A stretch of DNA of 64,000 bases from Methanomassiliicoccus sp. (GTDB lineage Archaea; Thermoplasmatota; Thermoplasmata; Methanomassiliicoccales; Methanomassiliicoccaceae). Numbering within the stretch: the stretch's first letter is position 1; each line of letters opens with the position of its first letter. A program made the position numbers and the translations under genes. Where the stretch lies: the NCBI GenBank assembly GCA_016109435.1, contig JAEILR010000028.1, positions 1-64,000 of the forward strand, in the 5' to 3' direction. Under the pieces are notes generated by a model that made no database searches, was not told the DNA's origin, and saw nothing but the letters and a program-made list of their open reading frames with translations. Shown piece by piece: positions 35,351 to 44,981 of the stretch.

Positions 35351-36169
35351 GTGGTTGAACGGCCAGCCCAAAACTCCCTTTTCTCGGTCATCATCCCGAC
35401 CTATGACGAGGTCCGCAACATAGAGGTGATGATAGCCCGCCTTCAAGAGCTCTATCCCGGCATCAAGGTCCTGGTCATGGACGACAATTCGAAGGACGGC
35501 ACTATCGAGGTGGTGACCGCCATCGCAGCGAAGGACCAGGATGTTTCCATCGTGGTGAGGGACCCGGTCGACAGAGGGCTGACCGCTGCGGTCATGGATG
35601 GGATCACCAAGGTCAGAACACCGTACTACATCGTCATGGACGCCGACTTCCAGCATCCCCCCGAGACCCTGGAGGACATTATGCTCTCTCTCACGGAGGG
35701 GGCCGACCTGGTCATCGGAAGAAGGCATCACAAGGAGACATTGAGGTGGAAGAGGCGGGTTTCCTCGGACGCTGCTCAGTGCCTCGCACATTTCTATCTG
35801 TGGGTGCACCGACAGCCCCATCCGGGGGACATCATGAGCGGCCTGTTCGGGGCCGAGACCAAACTGTCCCAGCGGATCCTGGGCGAGAAGGGTGGTAAAT
35901 TCGAACGGAAGGGGTTCAAGGTCCTGTTCGACCTTCTGAAGTTCGTGCCCCCAGGGGCCAGGGTGGAAGAGGTCCAGTACCAGTTCGGGGACCGCGCAGG
36001 CGGGGAATCGAAGCTATCCTCGACCATCATAACCTCCATATTGCGGCAGTGTGGCTACATGGGGAAGGCAATGGCCTACCTCGCCGACACGCTGATCCTC
36101 AACCGTTCCGGCCAAATGGTCCTTCTCACCTTGATCGCGCTTTTGGCGGTCATCGTCCTCTTTCTGTGA
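35351..36169 (+). CDS. Polyprenyl-phosphate mannosyltransferase (DPM1-like GT2) with one membrane helix
   Basis: The 272-residue protein has FSVIIPTYDEVRNIEVMIAR, MDDNSKDGTIEV and VMDADFQHPPETL, the motifs of dolichyl-phosphate mannose synthases; the last contains the catalytic metal motif DAD. A single C-terminal hydrophobic helix (about 248-270) anchors it to the membrane. The GTG at 35351 is chosen because AAGGTGG precedes it by six bases and a TATA box at 35306-35317 leaves a leader of about 15 bases; the longer open frame begins upstream of that promoter. It probably makes a polyprenyl-phosphate sugar used by GT-C transferases such as the next gene product. Confidence 0.86.
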   Translation: MVERPAQNSLFSVIIPTYDEVRNIEVMIARLQELYPGIKVLVMDDNSKDGTIEVVTAIAAKDQDVSIVVRDPVDRGLTAAVMDGITKVRTPYYIVMDADFQHPPETLEDIMLSLTEGADLVIGRRHHKETLRWKRRVSSDAAQCLAHFYLWVHRQPHPGDIMSGLFGAETKLSQRILGEKGGKFERKGFKVLFDLLKFVPPGARVEEVQYQFGDRAGGESKLSSTIITSILRQCGYMGKAMAYLADTLILNRSGQMVLLTLIALLAVIVLFL

Positions 36170-36246
36170 AATGGTTCTCAGGTCACCGTTTCATATATCT
36201 ATCCACCGGGGTCTAGGGGTTGGCAAGGGCGGTCATCACACTGAAG

Positions 36247-37692
36247 ATGAGCAAAGTAGGCGACAGGATGATGAGGTTCGGGGAGATGCTGTTCCCCGAC
36301 CGCCGTCTTCTGTGGGTCGTCGCGGTCGGGTTCGCGGTCCGCCTGGCGGTGGCGCCATGGACGAGCTGGACCTATGACACCTATCCGTTCTACCAGGGCA
36401 TAGTGGATACTCTGGCAGGGATCGGCCCGTACGGACACATGGCCTACTCCTACCCTCCGGCGTTCGCATTCATAACCGCCCCGTTCGCATGGTTGCTCTC
36501 ACTGTTCCTCGATCCTTCCCACTGGGCGGTCTTTCAGCCCTCCCTGGTGGATGTCGGCCAGGTCACTAAAATGATAAGCCCCGTGGTAACTCATCCGGGC
36601 TTCAACCTGGCGTTCAAGCTGCCGCTCATCATCGCTGACTACCTGACCGGCGTGGTGCTCTATCATCTCGTGGTCATGATCCGGGACCGGGAGGTCGCCC
36701 GCAGGGTGTTCATCCTGTGGTTCCTCAACCCGCTGGTGATCTTCGTTTCCAGCATCTACGGCAACTTCGACGTCCTGGCGGTGTTCTTCACGGTTCTCGC
36801 GCTGTACTCGATGTATCGGAAGATGTACCTGTGCGCCGGCCTCTCGGTCGGACTGGGGGTGGCGTTCAAGCTGTTCCCCGCATACCTCGGCCTGTTCTAC
36901 TTCGCCTTCCTCCTGGGATTGGCGATCGCCGAGTGGCGCAACTCGACCAGGGTGGTCCCCAACCTGAGGAACTTGGGCAGCTACGTGGTAGGGGGGGCCC
37001 TGGGGGTTTCCAGCATAATCATCACGATCTACACGGACCCGTCCATCATGGTCTTCCTCACCGGCCGCATGGGGACCAACGACATGGGAGGGATCAACAT
37101 CTGGGGATTGATGAGGAACGTCAACGCGTTCCTCAGCGGAGGGGGCCTTCCCGATAATACCCTCTCCGCCGTCACCGTGGTGTCCAACTACCTCCTCATC
37201 ACCATCCTCTTCCTGATACTGATCTATGTCTTCACCATGCTGAGGGGGGGGTCCAAGGACTCCAATAGCAAGCAGCTGCTGTTCGGCTCGATGACCGTGT
37301 TCGTCATCCTTCTCCTCTTCCAACCCATAACCCACGCCCACTACCTGCTATGGGCGCTGCCCTTCATCCTCCTGTGCTCCGTGTATCAGGAAAGGTACGA
37401 GCTGAAGGCCGCGATGCTATCCGTCGCCGGGGTGGTATTCTGGCTGGCGCTCCAGTCATACATGGCCTTCTTCTATCCCCTGGCGGTGTTCACCGGAGCC
37501 GTCCCGGTGGAGCAGATCAACCAGGTGGTGGTGGACTACTATCTGGGCGTGAACGGCCTAAGTTCGGAGGGGACCCGAATCATCCCCACCCTAATCGGGG
37601 TGGTCGCTCTGATCACCGCCCTGCTCCCGGAAGCGTCCGACCCGCTGTGGCGGCTGCAGCTGCGGTACAGGAGGTGGCGCGATGAAGCGTAG
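36247..37692 (+). CDS. Multi-pass GT-C-like glycosyltransferase
   Basis: About 481 residues with 10-12 hydrophobic helices. The first outer loop holds SWTYDTYPFYQGI, the acidic site expected of GT-C enzymes that use polyprenyl-phosphate sugars, and PYGHMAYSYPPAF follows as in GT87/PIG-M-like proteins. GNFDVLAVFF and AFKLFPAYL are further typical blocks. A TATA-like CATATATC near 36190-36200 points to a start at 36220 (TTG, leaderless) or the ATG at 36247; the ATG is used here. It overlaps the next gene by 11 bases. The upstream DPM1-like enzyme could supply its donor. Confidence 0.78.
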   Translation: MSKVGDRMMRFGEMLFPDRRLLWVVAVGFAVRLAVAPWTSWTYDTYPFYQGIVDTLAGIGPYGHMAYSYPPAFAFITAPFAWLLSLFLDPSHWAVFQPSLVDVGQVTKMISPVVTHPGFNLAFKLPLIIADYLTGVVLYHLVVMIRDREVARRVFILWFLNPLVIFVSSIYGNFDVLAVFFTVLALYSMYRKMYLCAGLSVGLGVAFKLFPAYLGLFYFAFLLGLAIAEWRNSTRVVPNLRNLGSYVVGGALGVSSIIITIYTDPSIMVFLTGRMGTNDMGGINIWGLMRNVNAFLSGGGLPDNTLSAVTVVSNYLLITILFLILIYVFTMLRGGSKDSNSKQLLFGSMTVFVILLLFQPITHAHYLLWALPFILLCSVYQERYELKAAMLSVAGVVFWLALQSYMAFFYPLAVFTGAVPVEQINQVVVDYYLGVNGLSSEGTRIIPTLIGVVALITALLPEASDPLWRLQLRYRRWRDEA

Positions 37693-38716
37693 CCTGCTAC
37701 CGCTCCTGTCCCTGGCGGTCATCTACCTGGCGGTGTCCAGCATCATCCTGGTGCCCGGACCTGACGGTAACGGCATGGACCTGAGCGCCAGGGTGGAGGC
37801 GGACGGGACGCTAATAATGGACTACTCGGTCGAGGGCGGGGCGTACGAGCGGAACGTGACCGCCATCGCCCTGGAGGTCAACAGGATGCACCAGGGTCCG
37901 ATATACGTCCTCATCAACGACAACCTCGAGTTCCCGGTCAGGGTGTCACTCCACCGTCTGGCCGATCACTTCAACAACGAGTTCTCGCTCCTGGGTAGCG
38001 ACCTGAGGGCGACGGTGATCAACACCGACGGCCTCCCCCGGGTCTTCTCCAATTACCAGGCCACCCTGATCTGCGGCCCGGGGGCCGATCTGCCCGACTA
38101 TGTCGCCTTCCCCGCCCAGCAGTGGCTGGAGAGAGGAGGCCTGTGGGTGGGCATCGGCAGCGGCTCCGTACCGTTCATCTACTCCACTGACAACGGCGAG
38201 AGGCCCAATGCCACCATGAAGCTGGAGTTCGTGGCCATGGACTTTGACTCCGGAGAGGGCATGTCGAGCTCTCCCATGGCCGAGGCGCTGGCGCTCAGAT
38301 ACGTGGCACCAGACCATCCCTTCCTGCTGAACGACCTGAAGACCCTGGGCGGCACCTCCATAGGCTACGAGTTCGTCCGCGGCGAGCGTCTGGCCACGGC
38401 GGGCATCGTACCCCTCGGCAGGGGATCGCTGCTTGTCCTGGCCGGGAACATGACCGCTCCCCCCCTCGCCAGCGGCGAGGAGGTGCTGGCCTGGGACCTG
38501 GAACGCATGCTGCTTCTCAATGTGCCGTGGTGGTCAGGGAACATGCGTTTCGAGAGCGACTGGACCACCGGGGCGGGCATCACCGGCAGCCTGGAGCTTC
38601 CATTGACCGGAAGCGACTATGTCAGCTGCGGGCTGTTCTCCAACAGCGACGCCTACCATGCGGTGCGGGTGGAGAGGTTCGCGGTGGCCTCTCTGCCGGG
38701 CGGTTCGACGGCATAG
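37682..38716 (+). CDS. Exported or membrane-anchored protein of unknown function
   Basis: The 344-residue protein starts MKRSLLPLLSLAVIYLAVSS, a clear signal peptide or anchor, and has no other membrane helix. The rest is beta-rich, with segments such as TLICGPGADLPDYVAFPAQQ and LERGGLWVGIGSGSVPFIY that resemble the glutamine-amidotransferase-like ectodomains of some surface proteins. No catalytic motif is certain. It overlaps the GT-C-like gene by 11 bases, so a role in the same surface glycan step is likely (inference). Confidence 0.65.
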   Translation: MKRSLLPLLSLAVIYLAVSSIILVPGPDGNGMDLSARVEADGTLIMDYSVEGGAYERNVTAIALEVNRMHQGPIYVLINDNLEFPVRVSLHRLADHFNNEFSLLGSDLRATVINTDGLPRVFSNYQATLICGPGADLPDYVAFPAQQWLERGGLWVGIGSGSVPFIYSTDNGERPNATMKLEFVAMDFDSGEGMSSSPMAEALALRYVAPDHPFLLNDLKTLGGTSIGYEFVRGERLATAGIVPLGRGSLLVLAGNMTAPPLASGEEVLAWDLERMLLLNVPWWSGNMRFESDWTTGAGITGSLELPLTGSDYVSCGLFSNSDAYHAVRVERFAVASLPGGSTA

Positions 38717-38786
38717 AAAATACAGCCGGCCTGCCGTGACATTAAATGACATAGTTTAATAGGTCCGACCTCCGAATGATTGCTCG

Positions 38787-39182
38787 ATGACACAAGAGTT
38801 CGAGGTCTATGTCCAGAACAAGCCTGGAGATGTCGCCTGGATCGCCGAGGTGCTGTCCCGGAACTCGGTCAACATCCGGGGGATATCCACCGACCTGGGT
38901 GCGTCGCGGCCGATGATCAGGGTGGTCACCGACGATGAGGCGAGCGCCCGGAGCGCCCTCAAAGCGGCCAAGCTGGAGTTCTCCGAACGGGAGATCGAGG
39001 TGGTCTCCCTGGCCGACCGTCCCGGAGAGCTGGCCAAGGTCGCCAGGACCCTGTCCAAGGCAGGCATAAACATCGAATCGCTGTACATCCTGGGGAGCAA
39101 GGGCCCGACCGTCGAGGAGATCGCCGTGGCGGCCGATGATGCCGCGAGGGCCAAGGAGGTCCTGGACCGGTTCCGGTCCTAG
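38787..39182 (+). CDS. ACT-domain protein (two ACT domains)
   Basis: The 131-residue protein is almost entirely two tandem ACT domains: QEFEVYVQNKPGDVAWIAEVL and, near residue 70, VVSLADRPGELAKVARTLS. ACT domains bind amino acids and regulate enzymes of their synthesis. There is no catalytic domain, so it is probably a free-standing regulator. A TATA-like AGTTTAATAG at 38753-38762 gives an almost leaderless start at 38787. The end overlaps the convergent transporter gene by four bases. Confidence 0.88.
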   Translation: MTQEFEVYVQNKPGDVAWIAEVLSRNSVNIRGISTDLGASRPMIRVVTDDEASARSALKAAKLEFSEREIEVVSLADRPGELAKVARTLSKAGINIESLYILGSKGPTVEEIAVAADDAARAKEVLDRFRS

Positions 39183-40081
39183 GCCCCTGCCCGCTTCCCG
39201 TTGCCGTTGGAGGAGAAGGATATCACCAGGATGGAGATCAGCACCAGCGCTCCGCCCATGGCGGTGACCGCGGTGGGCATCTCTCCCAGGATCAGCACCG
39301 CGAAGAACATGCCTGACACCACTTCCATCAGGAGGATGACCGAGGACACGCTGGCCTTGACCCTGGTGAGGCCGGTGTTGTACAGGAGGCTGGCGGCGAA
39401 GGTGCACACCAGTCCGATGTACAGTACCGCGATCCACCCAGTGGCCGAAGGTATGACGTAGCTGGTGGTGAACAGCAGGGTCATGGGCACGAGGAAGAGG
39501 GTGGTGATCACCATGATCGCCGCGGTCACCATGAGCACGTCGGTCTTCTTGTTGAGGACCATCTTCTGGATAACGATGTAGAACGCCCAAGCCCACCCGG
39601 CCGCGAGGACCAGGAGGTTGCCCCAGAACGTGCCGCTGTAGATGGCCGACAGGTCGCCGTTGGTGGAAATGAACAGCACGCCCAGCATGCCCAGGAATAT
39701 GCCGGCCACGATGCGGGGGGTGATGGCCTCGGCCAGGAAGATGGCCGCCAGGATGGCCACGATGCCCACGTTGGTGTTGACCAGGAGGACCGAGTTGGTG
39801 GCCGAGGTGGAGGCCATGCCCACGTTCTGCAGCGCGAAGCTCAGGGCGTTGAGGAACCCGTTGAGGATGATGGGCGGGTAGAAGAGCATGCTGCTGTCCC
39901 ACCGCCGCAGCCATATGACCACCGCCACGATGGCCATTGAGCCGATGACGAACCTCAGGAGGGCGAAGTAGATGGGGTCGATGTCGTTGTTGAGGGCGAT
40001 CTTGATGGTGACGAACGAGGTGCCCCACAGCACCCCGGCTAGCGCGAGGTATAGCTCGAACCGGCCTAGGGGCGCCTTCAT
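39179..40081 (-). CDS. EamA/DMT-family transporter
   Basis: The 300-residue protein has ten hydrophobic helices in two repeats of five, the EamA layout. The first repeat starts YLALAGVLWGTSFVTIKIAL and the second near WGNLLVLAAGWAWAFYIVIQK. It probably exports or imports a small metabolite, and the substrate is unknown. The ATG at 40081 is preferred to a TTG ten codons upstream. It lies 39 bases after the nucleotidyltransferase gene on the same strand. Confidence 0.88.
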   Translation of the reverse strand: MKAPLGRFELYLALAGVLWGTSFVTIKIALNNDIDPIYFALLRFVIGSMAIVAVVIWLRRWDSSMLFYPPIILNGFLNALSFALQNVGMASTSATNSVLLVNTNVGIVAILAAIFLAEAITPRIVAGIFLGMLGVLFISTNGDLSAIYSGTFWGNLLVLAAGWAWAFYIVIQKMVLNKKTDVLMVTAAIMVITTLFLVPMTLLFTTSYVIPSATGWIAVLYIGLVCTFAASLLYNTGLTRVKASVSSVILLMEVVSGMFFAVLILGEMPTAVTAMGGALVLISILVISFSSNGNGKRAGA

Positions 40082-40120
40082 GCGCCGCCAATCCGGTCCA
40101 ATGTATTTCAATTGGTCGTC

Positions 40121-41197
40121 CTACTCGATGGTCCGGTCCCTGACCTCCGCCTTTGCGTCCAGCCGGACGCCGTCGCCCAGGACCACATTGGTCAGGACCG
40201 CTCCCCCGCCGATGGCGCAGCCCCGCCCCAGCAGGCTGCCCCGGATGACGCACCCGTCGCCGATGGCGCACCCGTCCATCAGGAAGGAGTCGTCGATCCT
40301 GGTCCCCGCTCCGATAACCGTCCGGTCGCCCACCGCGCAGCTGGACAACGAGGCCTTGGCCCCGACGACCGCTCCCTCGCCGATGTACGCGGGCCCGTGG
40401 ACCTCACATCCCTCGGCCCGGAACTCCGTGGCCACGATGTTGCCGGTGCATACCGCCCCCGGCACCTCCATCGGCCTCCCCTTCCTCTCCGCCATCCTCA
40501 GGTTGGCGTCCAGAAGGTCCCTCGGCCGCCCGATGTCCTTCCATAGCCCGGACAGGGGCATGCCGTACAGCGGCTCGCCCCGTTCCAGCAGCTTGGGGAA
40601 CAGCTGCTTGGAGAAATCGTACTTCTCCCCGGCGGGCACGTCCCTCAGCACCCTGGATTCCAGCACATAGATCCCGGCGTTGATGAGATTGGAGAACACC
40701 TCCTCGGTACGGGGCTTCTCCTTGAACCGCACGATGCGGCCGTCGTCGTCCAGGCCGACGATGCCGAACTCCTCCGGCCGGTCCACGGTGGTCAGCGCCA
40801 TGGTCGCCAGGGCGCCCTTGGAGCGATGCGTCTCCACCAGGGACCGCACGTCCACGTCAGCAAGGACATCGCCGCTCACGACCACGACGGTGCCGTCGAG
40901 CTTGTCCTCGAGAAGCTTCACTGCCCCGGCCGTCCCCGCGGGGTGGTCCTCGAAGGCGAAGCGCATGTCCAGGCCGAACTGGCGGCCGTCCCCCAGCGCG
41001 TCCACCATGTCCTGGGACCGGTATCCGCAGGTGAGGAACGACGTCCCTACGCCGGCATCGGCCAGGGAGCGGATGATGTACTCTAAGCACGGCCTTCCGA
41101 GAACTGGGAGCAGGGGTTTGGGGCGGGTGTTGGTCAGGGGACGAAGCCTAGTACCCTCCCCTCCGGCCAGGATCACCGCGCTGATGTCGCCGCTCAC
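40121..41197 (-). CDS. Sugar-1-phosphate nucleotidyltransferase with left-handed beta-helix tail
   Basis: Residues about 1-235 form the nucleotidyltransferase domain: ISAVILAGGEGTRLRPLTN, KPLLPVLGRPCLEYIIR and VVSGDVLADVDV with the metal Asp. Residues about 245-350 are hexapeptide repeats (AYIGEGAVVGAKASL, DRTVIGAGTRIDDSF). This matches archaeal mannose-1-phosphate guanylyltransferase or glucose-1-phosphate thymidylyltransferase homologues. It might activate the heptose 1-phosphate made by hddA/gmhAB, but nothing in the sequence proves that. The GTG at 41197 follows GGTGAGG. Confidence 0.88.
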   Translation of the reverse strand: MSGDISAVILAGGEGTRLRPLTNTRPKPLLPVLGRPCLEYIIRSLADAGVGTSFLTCGYRSQDMVDALGDGRQFGLDMRFAFEDHPAGTAGAVKLLEDKLDGTVVVVSGDVLADVDVRSLVETHRSKGALATMALTTVDRPEEFGIVGLDDDGRIVRFKEKPRTEEVFSNLINAGIYVLESRVLRDVPAGEKYDFSKQLFPKLLERGEPLYGMPLSGLWKDIGRPRDLLDANLRMAERKGRPMEVPGAVCTGNIVATEFRAEGCEVHGPAYIGEGAVVGAKASLSSCAVGDRTVIGAGTRIDDSFLMDGCAIGDGCVIRGSLLGRGCAIGGGAVLTNVVLGDGVRLDAKAEVRDRTIE

Positions 41198-41354
41198 GGC
41201 CTCACCGCCGATGAGGGGGAGGTGATCGCAGCGGCGGACGATATCGGCATTGAACCGGTCATGCTGGTGTCAGATGAGGCGGTCGTAATAATAAGTGTCG
41301 CCCACCATCTCATCACCCGATAGGGGTTGCGCCGGTTGCTCCGGGGGTCGGGGC

Positions 41355-42218
41355 TCAGGCGAGCAACCGGGCCACGTTATCTCCTTTCCTGGCCCCCACC
41401 GCCTGGGCCACCGGCCGGCACTTGGCCCGCATCAGGAAGGCGATGGGGCGGTAGCTCGAATCGGACAGCGACTCGAAGTTGGCCATGCCCTTGGCGATGA
41501 TGAGGTCGGCCTCCTCCATCTCCCGCCTGAGACGGTCCCCCATGCGGTCGACGTCCACGCCCACGGCGAACATCCCGGTGGTCAGGACGGCGTCGAACTC
41601 GTCGACGATGCCGGAGCGCCTGCCGTCCTCCATGGTGACGTCGGTCAGGATCGCCTCGCCCTTCACCACCCCGGTGACCCGGGGGCCGAGGGACCTTATC
41701 TCGCGCACCAGCAGGGCGTCCAGCACGTCCTCGCCGCAGTTGTCCAGGAGGTACACCACCTTCTTCGACCTGGACAATATATCCCGTATCTCCGGCAGGT
41801 CGTTGGCCCCCAGACCCTGGCGGACGATGGAATCGAACTGGCGCGGAAGTTCGTTGGGGTCCGTCAGCCCGCCGATCCCGAAGTCCATGACGTTGCCGGC
41901 GATGGCCACCAGCACCGCCGCCTCCAGGCGGTCGGAGGCGGACTCGATGAGGCACTGGGCCCGCGGGAGCAGTTCCCTGGCCACGTCCTGGCTCCTAATC
42001 TTCAGCCGGTGGTACGGATCGGCGTGGCCCAGGGCCCGGTACGCTCGCTCGTGGACCCGAGTGGCCACCTCGGCCGAGTTCGCTCCGGGAACGAAGCCCT
42101 CGTCCAGGACCCTGAGGGAATCACGCATGGCCGCCGCGCTTTTCCTGGGGTCGCACAGTTCCGCCTCGAACAGCACGCGGCCGAGCAGGCAGGGGATGCA
42201 TTCCGGGGCCAACTCCAT
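41355..42218 (-). CDS. DUF89 (ARMT1-like) damage-control phosphatase
   Basis: The protein begins MELAPECIPCLLGRVLFEAE, the CxxC-bearing start of archaeal DUF89 proteins. LLDNCGEDVLDALLVREI contains the metal-binding Asp/Asn, and VKGEAILTDVTMED and LIIAKGMANFESLSD are the other family motifs. Characterised relatives are metal-dependent phosphatases that remove side-product sugar or pantothenate phosphates. The ATG at 42218 (287 residues) matches the family; a GTG at 42266 adds 16 residues and would be nearly leaderless behind an AT-rich element at 42284-42296. Confidence 0.85.
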   Translation of the reverse strand: MELAPECIPCLLGRVLFEAELCDPRKSAAAMRDSLRVLDEGFVPGANSAEVATRVHERAYRALGHADPYHRLKIRSQDVARELLPRAQCLIESASDRLEAAVLVAIAGNVMDFGIGGLTDPNELPRQFDSIVRQGLGANDLPEIRDILSRSKKVVYLLDNCGEDVLDALLVREIRSLGPRVTGVVKGEAILTDVTMEDGRRSGIVDEFDAVLTTGMFAVGVDVDRMGDRLRREMEEADLIIAKGMANFESLSDSSYRPIAFLMRAKCRPVAQAVGARKGDNVARLLA

Positions 42219-42328
42219 GAACGCCGGCAGGAGATGCTCGAACAAAGAGATTTCGCTCCCACCCACAGTAATTCAGGTGCATAGGATTAATATCGGCTTT
42301 CCACGTTGCGTCCGGCCAGGGATATGTA

Positions 42329-44527
42329 GTGGCGGATTCAGTGATCCTTAAGGTGGAGAGCGCCCAGCACCAGTCCGAGGTAGGCCTGGGACGGGCGCGC
42401 ATCGACACCCAGACCAGGAAGGAGCTCAACGTCGACATGGGCGACTTCATCGAGATCGTGGGGAAGAGGAAGACCGCGGCCAAGGTGTTCCGCGCCTCCA
42501 ACGAGGACGAGGGACGGGGGGTCATCTCCATCGACGGGATGATCCGCTCCAATGCCGGGGTCAGCATCGGTGAGAAGGTCACTGTGGTCCGGGCCGATAC
42601 CCAGCCTGCGGCGAAGGTGGTGGTGGCACCGAAGATACCGGCCGGGAAGAGGGTACGCTTCGGTCCTGGAGTGGAGGAGCTGTTCAAGAAGGGGCTGACC
42701 AACCGCCCGCTGGTCAAGGGGGACGCCATGATAATCCCCAACATCGCCCTGATGGGCGGCTTCCTGCCATTCATGGTCATCAGCACCCAGCCCGCCGGGG
42801 TCGTGGTCGTGGGCGGCCATACCGAACTGGTGGTGAAGACCGAGCCGATGGAGACCATGGAGGCGACCACCACCGCCGTGACCTACGATGACGTCGGGGG
42901 CCTGGAGGACGAGCTGAAGAGGGTGCGGGAGATCATCGAGCTTCCGCTCAAGCACCCCGAGCTGTTCGACCGGCTGGGCATCGACGCGCCCAAGGGCGTT
43001 CTGCTGTACGGCCCGCCGGGAACGGGAAAGACGCTCATCGCCAAGGCCGTGGCCAGCGAGTCGGGGGCCAACTTCTACTCCATCCAGGGCCCGGAGATCA
43101 TGTCCAAGTACTACGGGCAGAGCGAGGAGAAGCTGAGGGAGAAGTTCGAGGAGGCGGAGAAGACCGCGCCCTCCATCATCTTCATCGACGAGATCGATTC
43201 CATTGCCCCCAAGCGCGAAGAGGTCACCGGAGAAACGGAACGCCGGGTCGTGGCCCAGCTCCTCACCCTGATGGACGGCCTGGGAGGCCGGGGCCAGGTC
43301 ATCGTTATCGGCGCCACCAACCGCGAGGACGCCATCGACCCCGCGCTGCGCCGTCCCGGCCGGTTCGACCGGGAGATCGAGATCGGGGTGCCCGCCCTCA
43401 GCGGCCGCAAGGAGATCATGCAGATCCATACCCGGGGCATGCCCCTGGCCCAGGACGTCGACCTGGACATGCTGGCCAACGTCACCCACGGGTACGTCGG
43501 AGCGGACCTGGCGTCTCTCGCCAGGGAAGCGGCCATGAAGTGCCTGCGGCGTTACATCCCGGAGTTCGACCTGGACAAGCCGGTGCCGCCCCGGGTGCTG
43601 GAAACGATGAAGGTCACCCAGGAGGACTTCCGCGACGCGCTGAGGGAGGTGGAGCCGTCGGCCATGAGGGAGGTGGCGGTGGAGATCCCCAACGTCACGT
43701 GGGAGGACGTCGGCGGCCTCGATGAGACCAAGGGCCTGCTCAAGGAGATGATCGAGCTGCCCCTGAGGGACCCTTCCAGCTTCGCCCGGTTGGGCATCCG
43801 GCCGGGAAGGGGGGTGCTCCTCTACGGGCCGCCGGGGACCGGCAAAACGCTGCTGGCCCGGGCCGTGGCCCACGAATGCAAGGTCAACTTCATCAACGTC
43901 AAGGGGCCGGAGATCATGTCCAAGTGGGTCGGGGAGTCGGAGAAGGCCATCCGCCAGATCTTCAAGAAGGCCAAGCAGGTGGCGCCGGCCATCGTGTTCC
44001 TGGACGAGATCGACGCCATCGCCCCCCGCCGGGGCCAGACCAACGATTCCAACGTGACCGAGAGGGTGGTGAACCAGCTGCTGACATCCATGGACGGGTT
44101 CGAGTCCATGGGTCAGGTGACGGTGATGGCCGCGACCAATCGCCCGGACATCGTCGATCCCGCCCTCCTCCGGCCGGGCCGCTTCGACCGCATGGCCCTG
44201 GTGCCGGTGCCCGATACCGGGGCCCGGAAGAGCATCATCGCCATCAACACCCGGGCAATGCCCCTGGAGGGGGTGGACATGGACTCCATCGTGGCCCGCA
44301 CCGAGGGCTTCGTGGGCGCGGACCTGGAGGCGCTGTGCCGGGAAGCCGGCCTGATGGCCATGCGCGAGTCCCCCACTGCCGACAAGGTGCACATGAGGCA
44401 CTTCGAGGCCGCGCTGAAGGTGATCCGGCCGTCCTCGAGCAAGGACGTGATGAAGTGGTACGAGGACTTCGCCCGCTCCAAGGACCATATCTCCGCGAAG
44501 TGGCAGGACCCCGGAGTGTATCGGTGA
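42329..44527 (+). CDS. cdc48: Cdc48/VAT-type AAA+ ATPase
   Basis: Double-ring unfoldase that extracts and unfolds proteins for the proteasome. The 732 residues hold an N-terminal double-psi barrel (about 5-90), a second N-domain (about 105-170), and two AAA modules. D1 has GPPGTGKT near 228-235 and [11 protein letters not shown]2 has GPPGTGKT near 500-507 and [10 protein letters not shown]. Both retain the arginine-finger region (LRRPGRFDR and LRPGRFDR). The C-terminus (DPGVYR) lacks a hydrophobic-Tyr-x tail for proteasome docking. GTG start at 42329, because an in-frame stop lies just upstream. Confidence 0.97.
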   Translation: MADSVILKVESAQHQSEVGLGRARIDTQTRKELNVDMGDFIEIVGKRKTAAKVFRASNEDEGRGVISIDGMIRSNAGVSIGEKVTVVRADTQPAAKVVVAPKIPAGKRVRFGPGVEELFKKGLTNRPLVKGDAMIIPNIALMGGFLPFMVISTQPAGVVVVGGHTELVVKTEPMETMEATTTAVTYDDVGGLEDELKRVREIIELPLKHPELFDRLGIDAPKGVLLYGPPGTGKTLIAKAVASESGANFYSIQGPEIMSKYYGQSEEKLREKFEEAEKTAPSIIFIDEIDSIAPKREEVTGETERRVVAQLLTLMDGLGGRGQVIVIGATNREDAIDPALRRPGRFDREIEIGVPALSGRKEIMQIHTRGMPLAQDVDLDMLANVTHGYVGADLASLAREAAMKCLRRYIPEFDLDKPVPPRVLETMKVTQEDFRDALREVEPSAMREVAVEIPNVTWEDVGGLDETKGLLKEMIELPLRDPSSFARLGIRPGRGVLLYGPPGTGKTLLARAVAHECKVNFINVKGPEIMSKWVGESEKAIRQIFKKAKQVAPAIVFLDEIDAIAPRRGQTNDSNVTERVVNQLLTSMDGFESMGQVTVMAATNRPDIVDPALLRPGRFDRMALVPVPDTGARKSIIAINTRAMPLEGVDMDSIVARTEGFVGADLEALCREAGLMAMRESPTADKVHMRHFEAALKVIRPSSSKDVMKWYEDFARSKDHISAKWQDPGVYR

Positions 44528-44615
44528 GGCGGCCACCGGCCTCGCCCCCGCTCCGCCCCTGGACGGCGATATCTATCAGTCAGTTCGATAAATTGAAATA
44601 TGGACAATCAGTTGC

Positions 44616-44900
44616 ATGGACCAGTCAGAATCAAGGTTCACAGAGGATGCTGGGATGAGAAAATTCATTACTGAGCTCAAGGGGAAGACCGTCATGACCA
44701 ACGACGGACAGATCCTGGGAATGATCGAGAACTTCTTGGTGAACACCGCCTCCGGGGATATCCAGAACGTGCTGGTCGTACCGGCCGAGGAAGTGGAGAG
44801 CCGGCTGTACAAGACCGACGCCCAGGGACGGCTGGTCCTGCCGTTCAGCGAGATGAGGGCGGTCCGTGACGTTGTCGTGATGTCCGTTTCCAACGCCTGA
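44616..44900 (+). CDS. PRC-barrel domain protein
   Basis: Small 94-residue protein. Residues from MRKFITELKGKTVMTNDGQI onward form one PRC-barrel, a fold found in RimM and in short archaeal proteins that may bind RNA or act in division. A TATA-like TAAATTGAAATA at 44590-44601 suggests a leaderless start at 44616; the in-frame ATG at 44655 is the alternative and would remove 13 non-conserved residues. A second PRC-barrel protein lies at 52303-52566. Confidence 0.85.
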   Translation: MDQSESRFTEDAGMRKFITELKGKTVMTNDGQILGMIENFLVNTASGDIQNVLVVPAEEVESRLYKTDAQGRLVLPFSEMRAVRDVVVMSVSNA

Positions 44901-44904
44901 AACC

Positions 44905-44929
44905 TTTTCGGGGTTTCGGACCCCGAAAA
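44905..44929. terminator. Symmetrical hairpin between convergent genes
   Basis: A perfect nine-base stem (TTTTCGGGG against CCCCGAAAA) with a seven-base loop follows the PRC-barrel stop codon by four bases and precedes the end of elp3 by about 50. Its A/T ends could stop transcription from both sides. Confidence 0.5.
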
Positions 44930-44981
44930 TATCGTCCCGGCCAGGCCGGTTCTTCTATCGTTGTCCCGCCTCGTCCGGGCA

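Noticed and set aside
38742-40271. 509-codon minus-strand frame across the ACT, EamA and nucleotidyltransferase genes
   Set aside because: It spans three well-supported genes and is His/Arg/Gly-rich without motifs.
42338-44536. 732-codon open frame on the minus strand opposite cdc48
   Set aside because: It has the same length as cdc48 but no protein-like motifs, being rich in His, Gly, Leu and Asp from antisense reading of G/C-ending codons. High GC3 removes stop codons in this frame.
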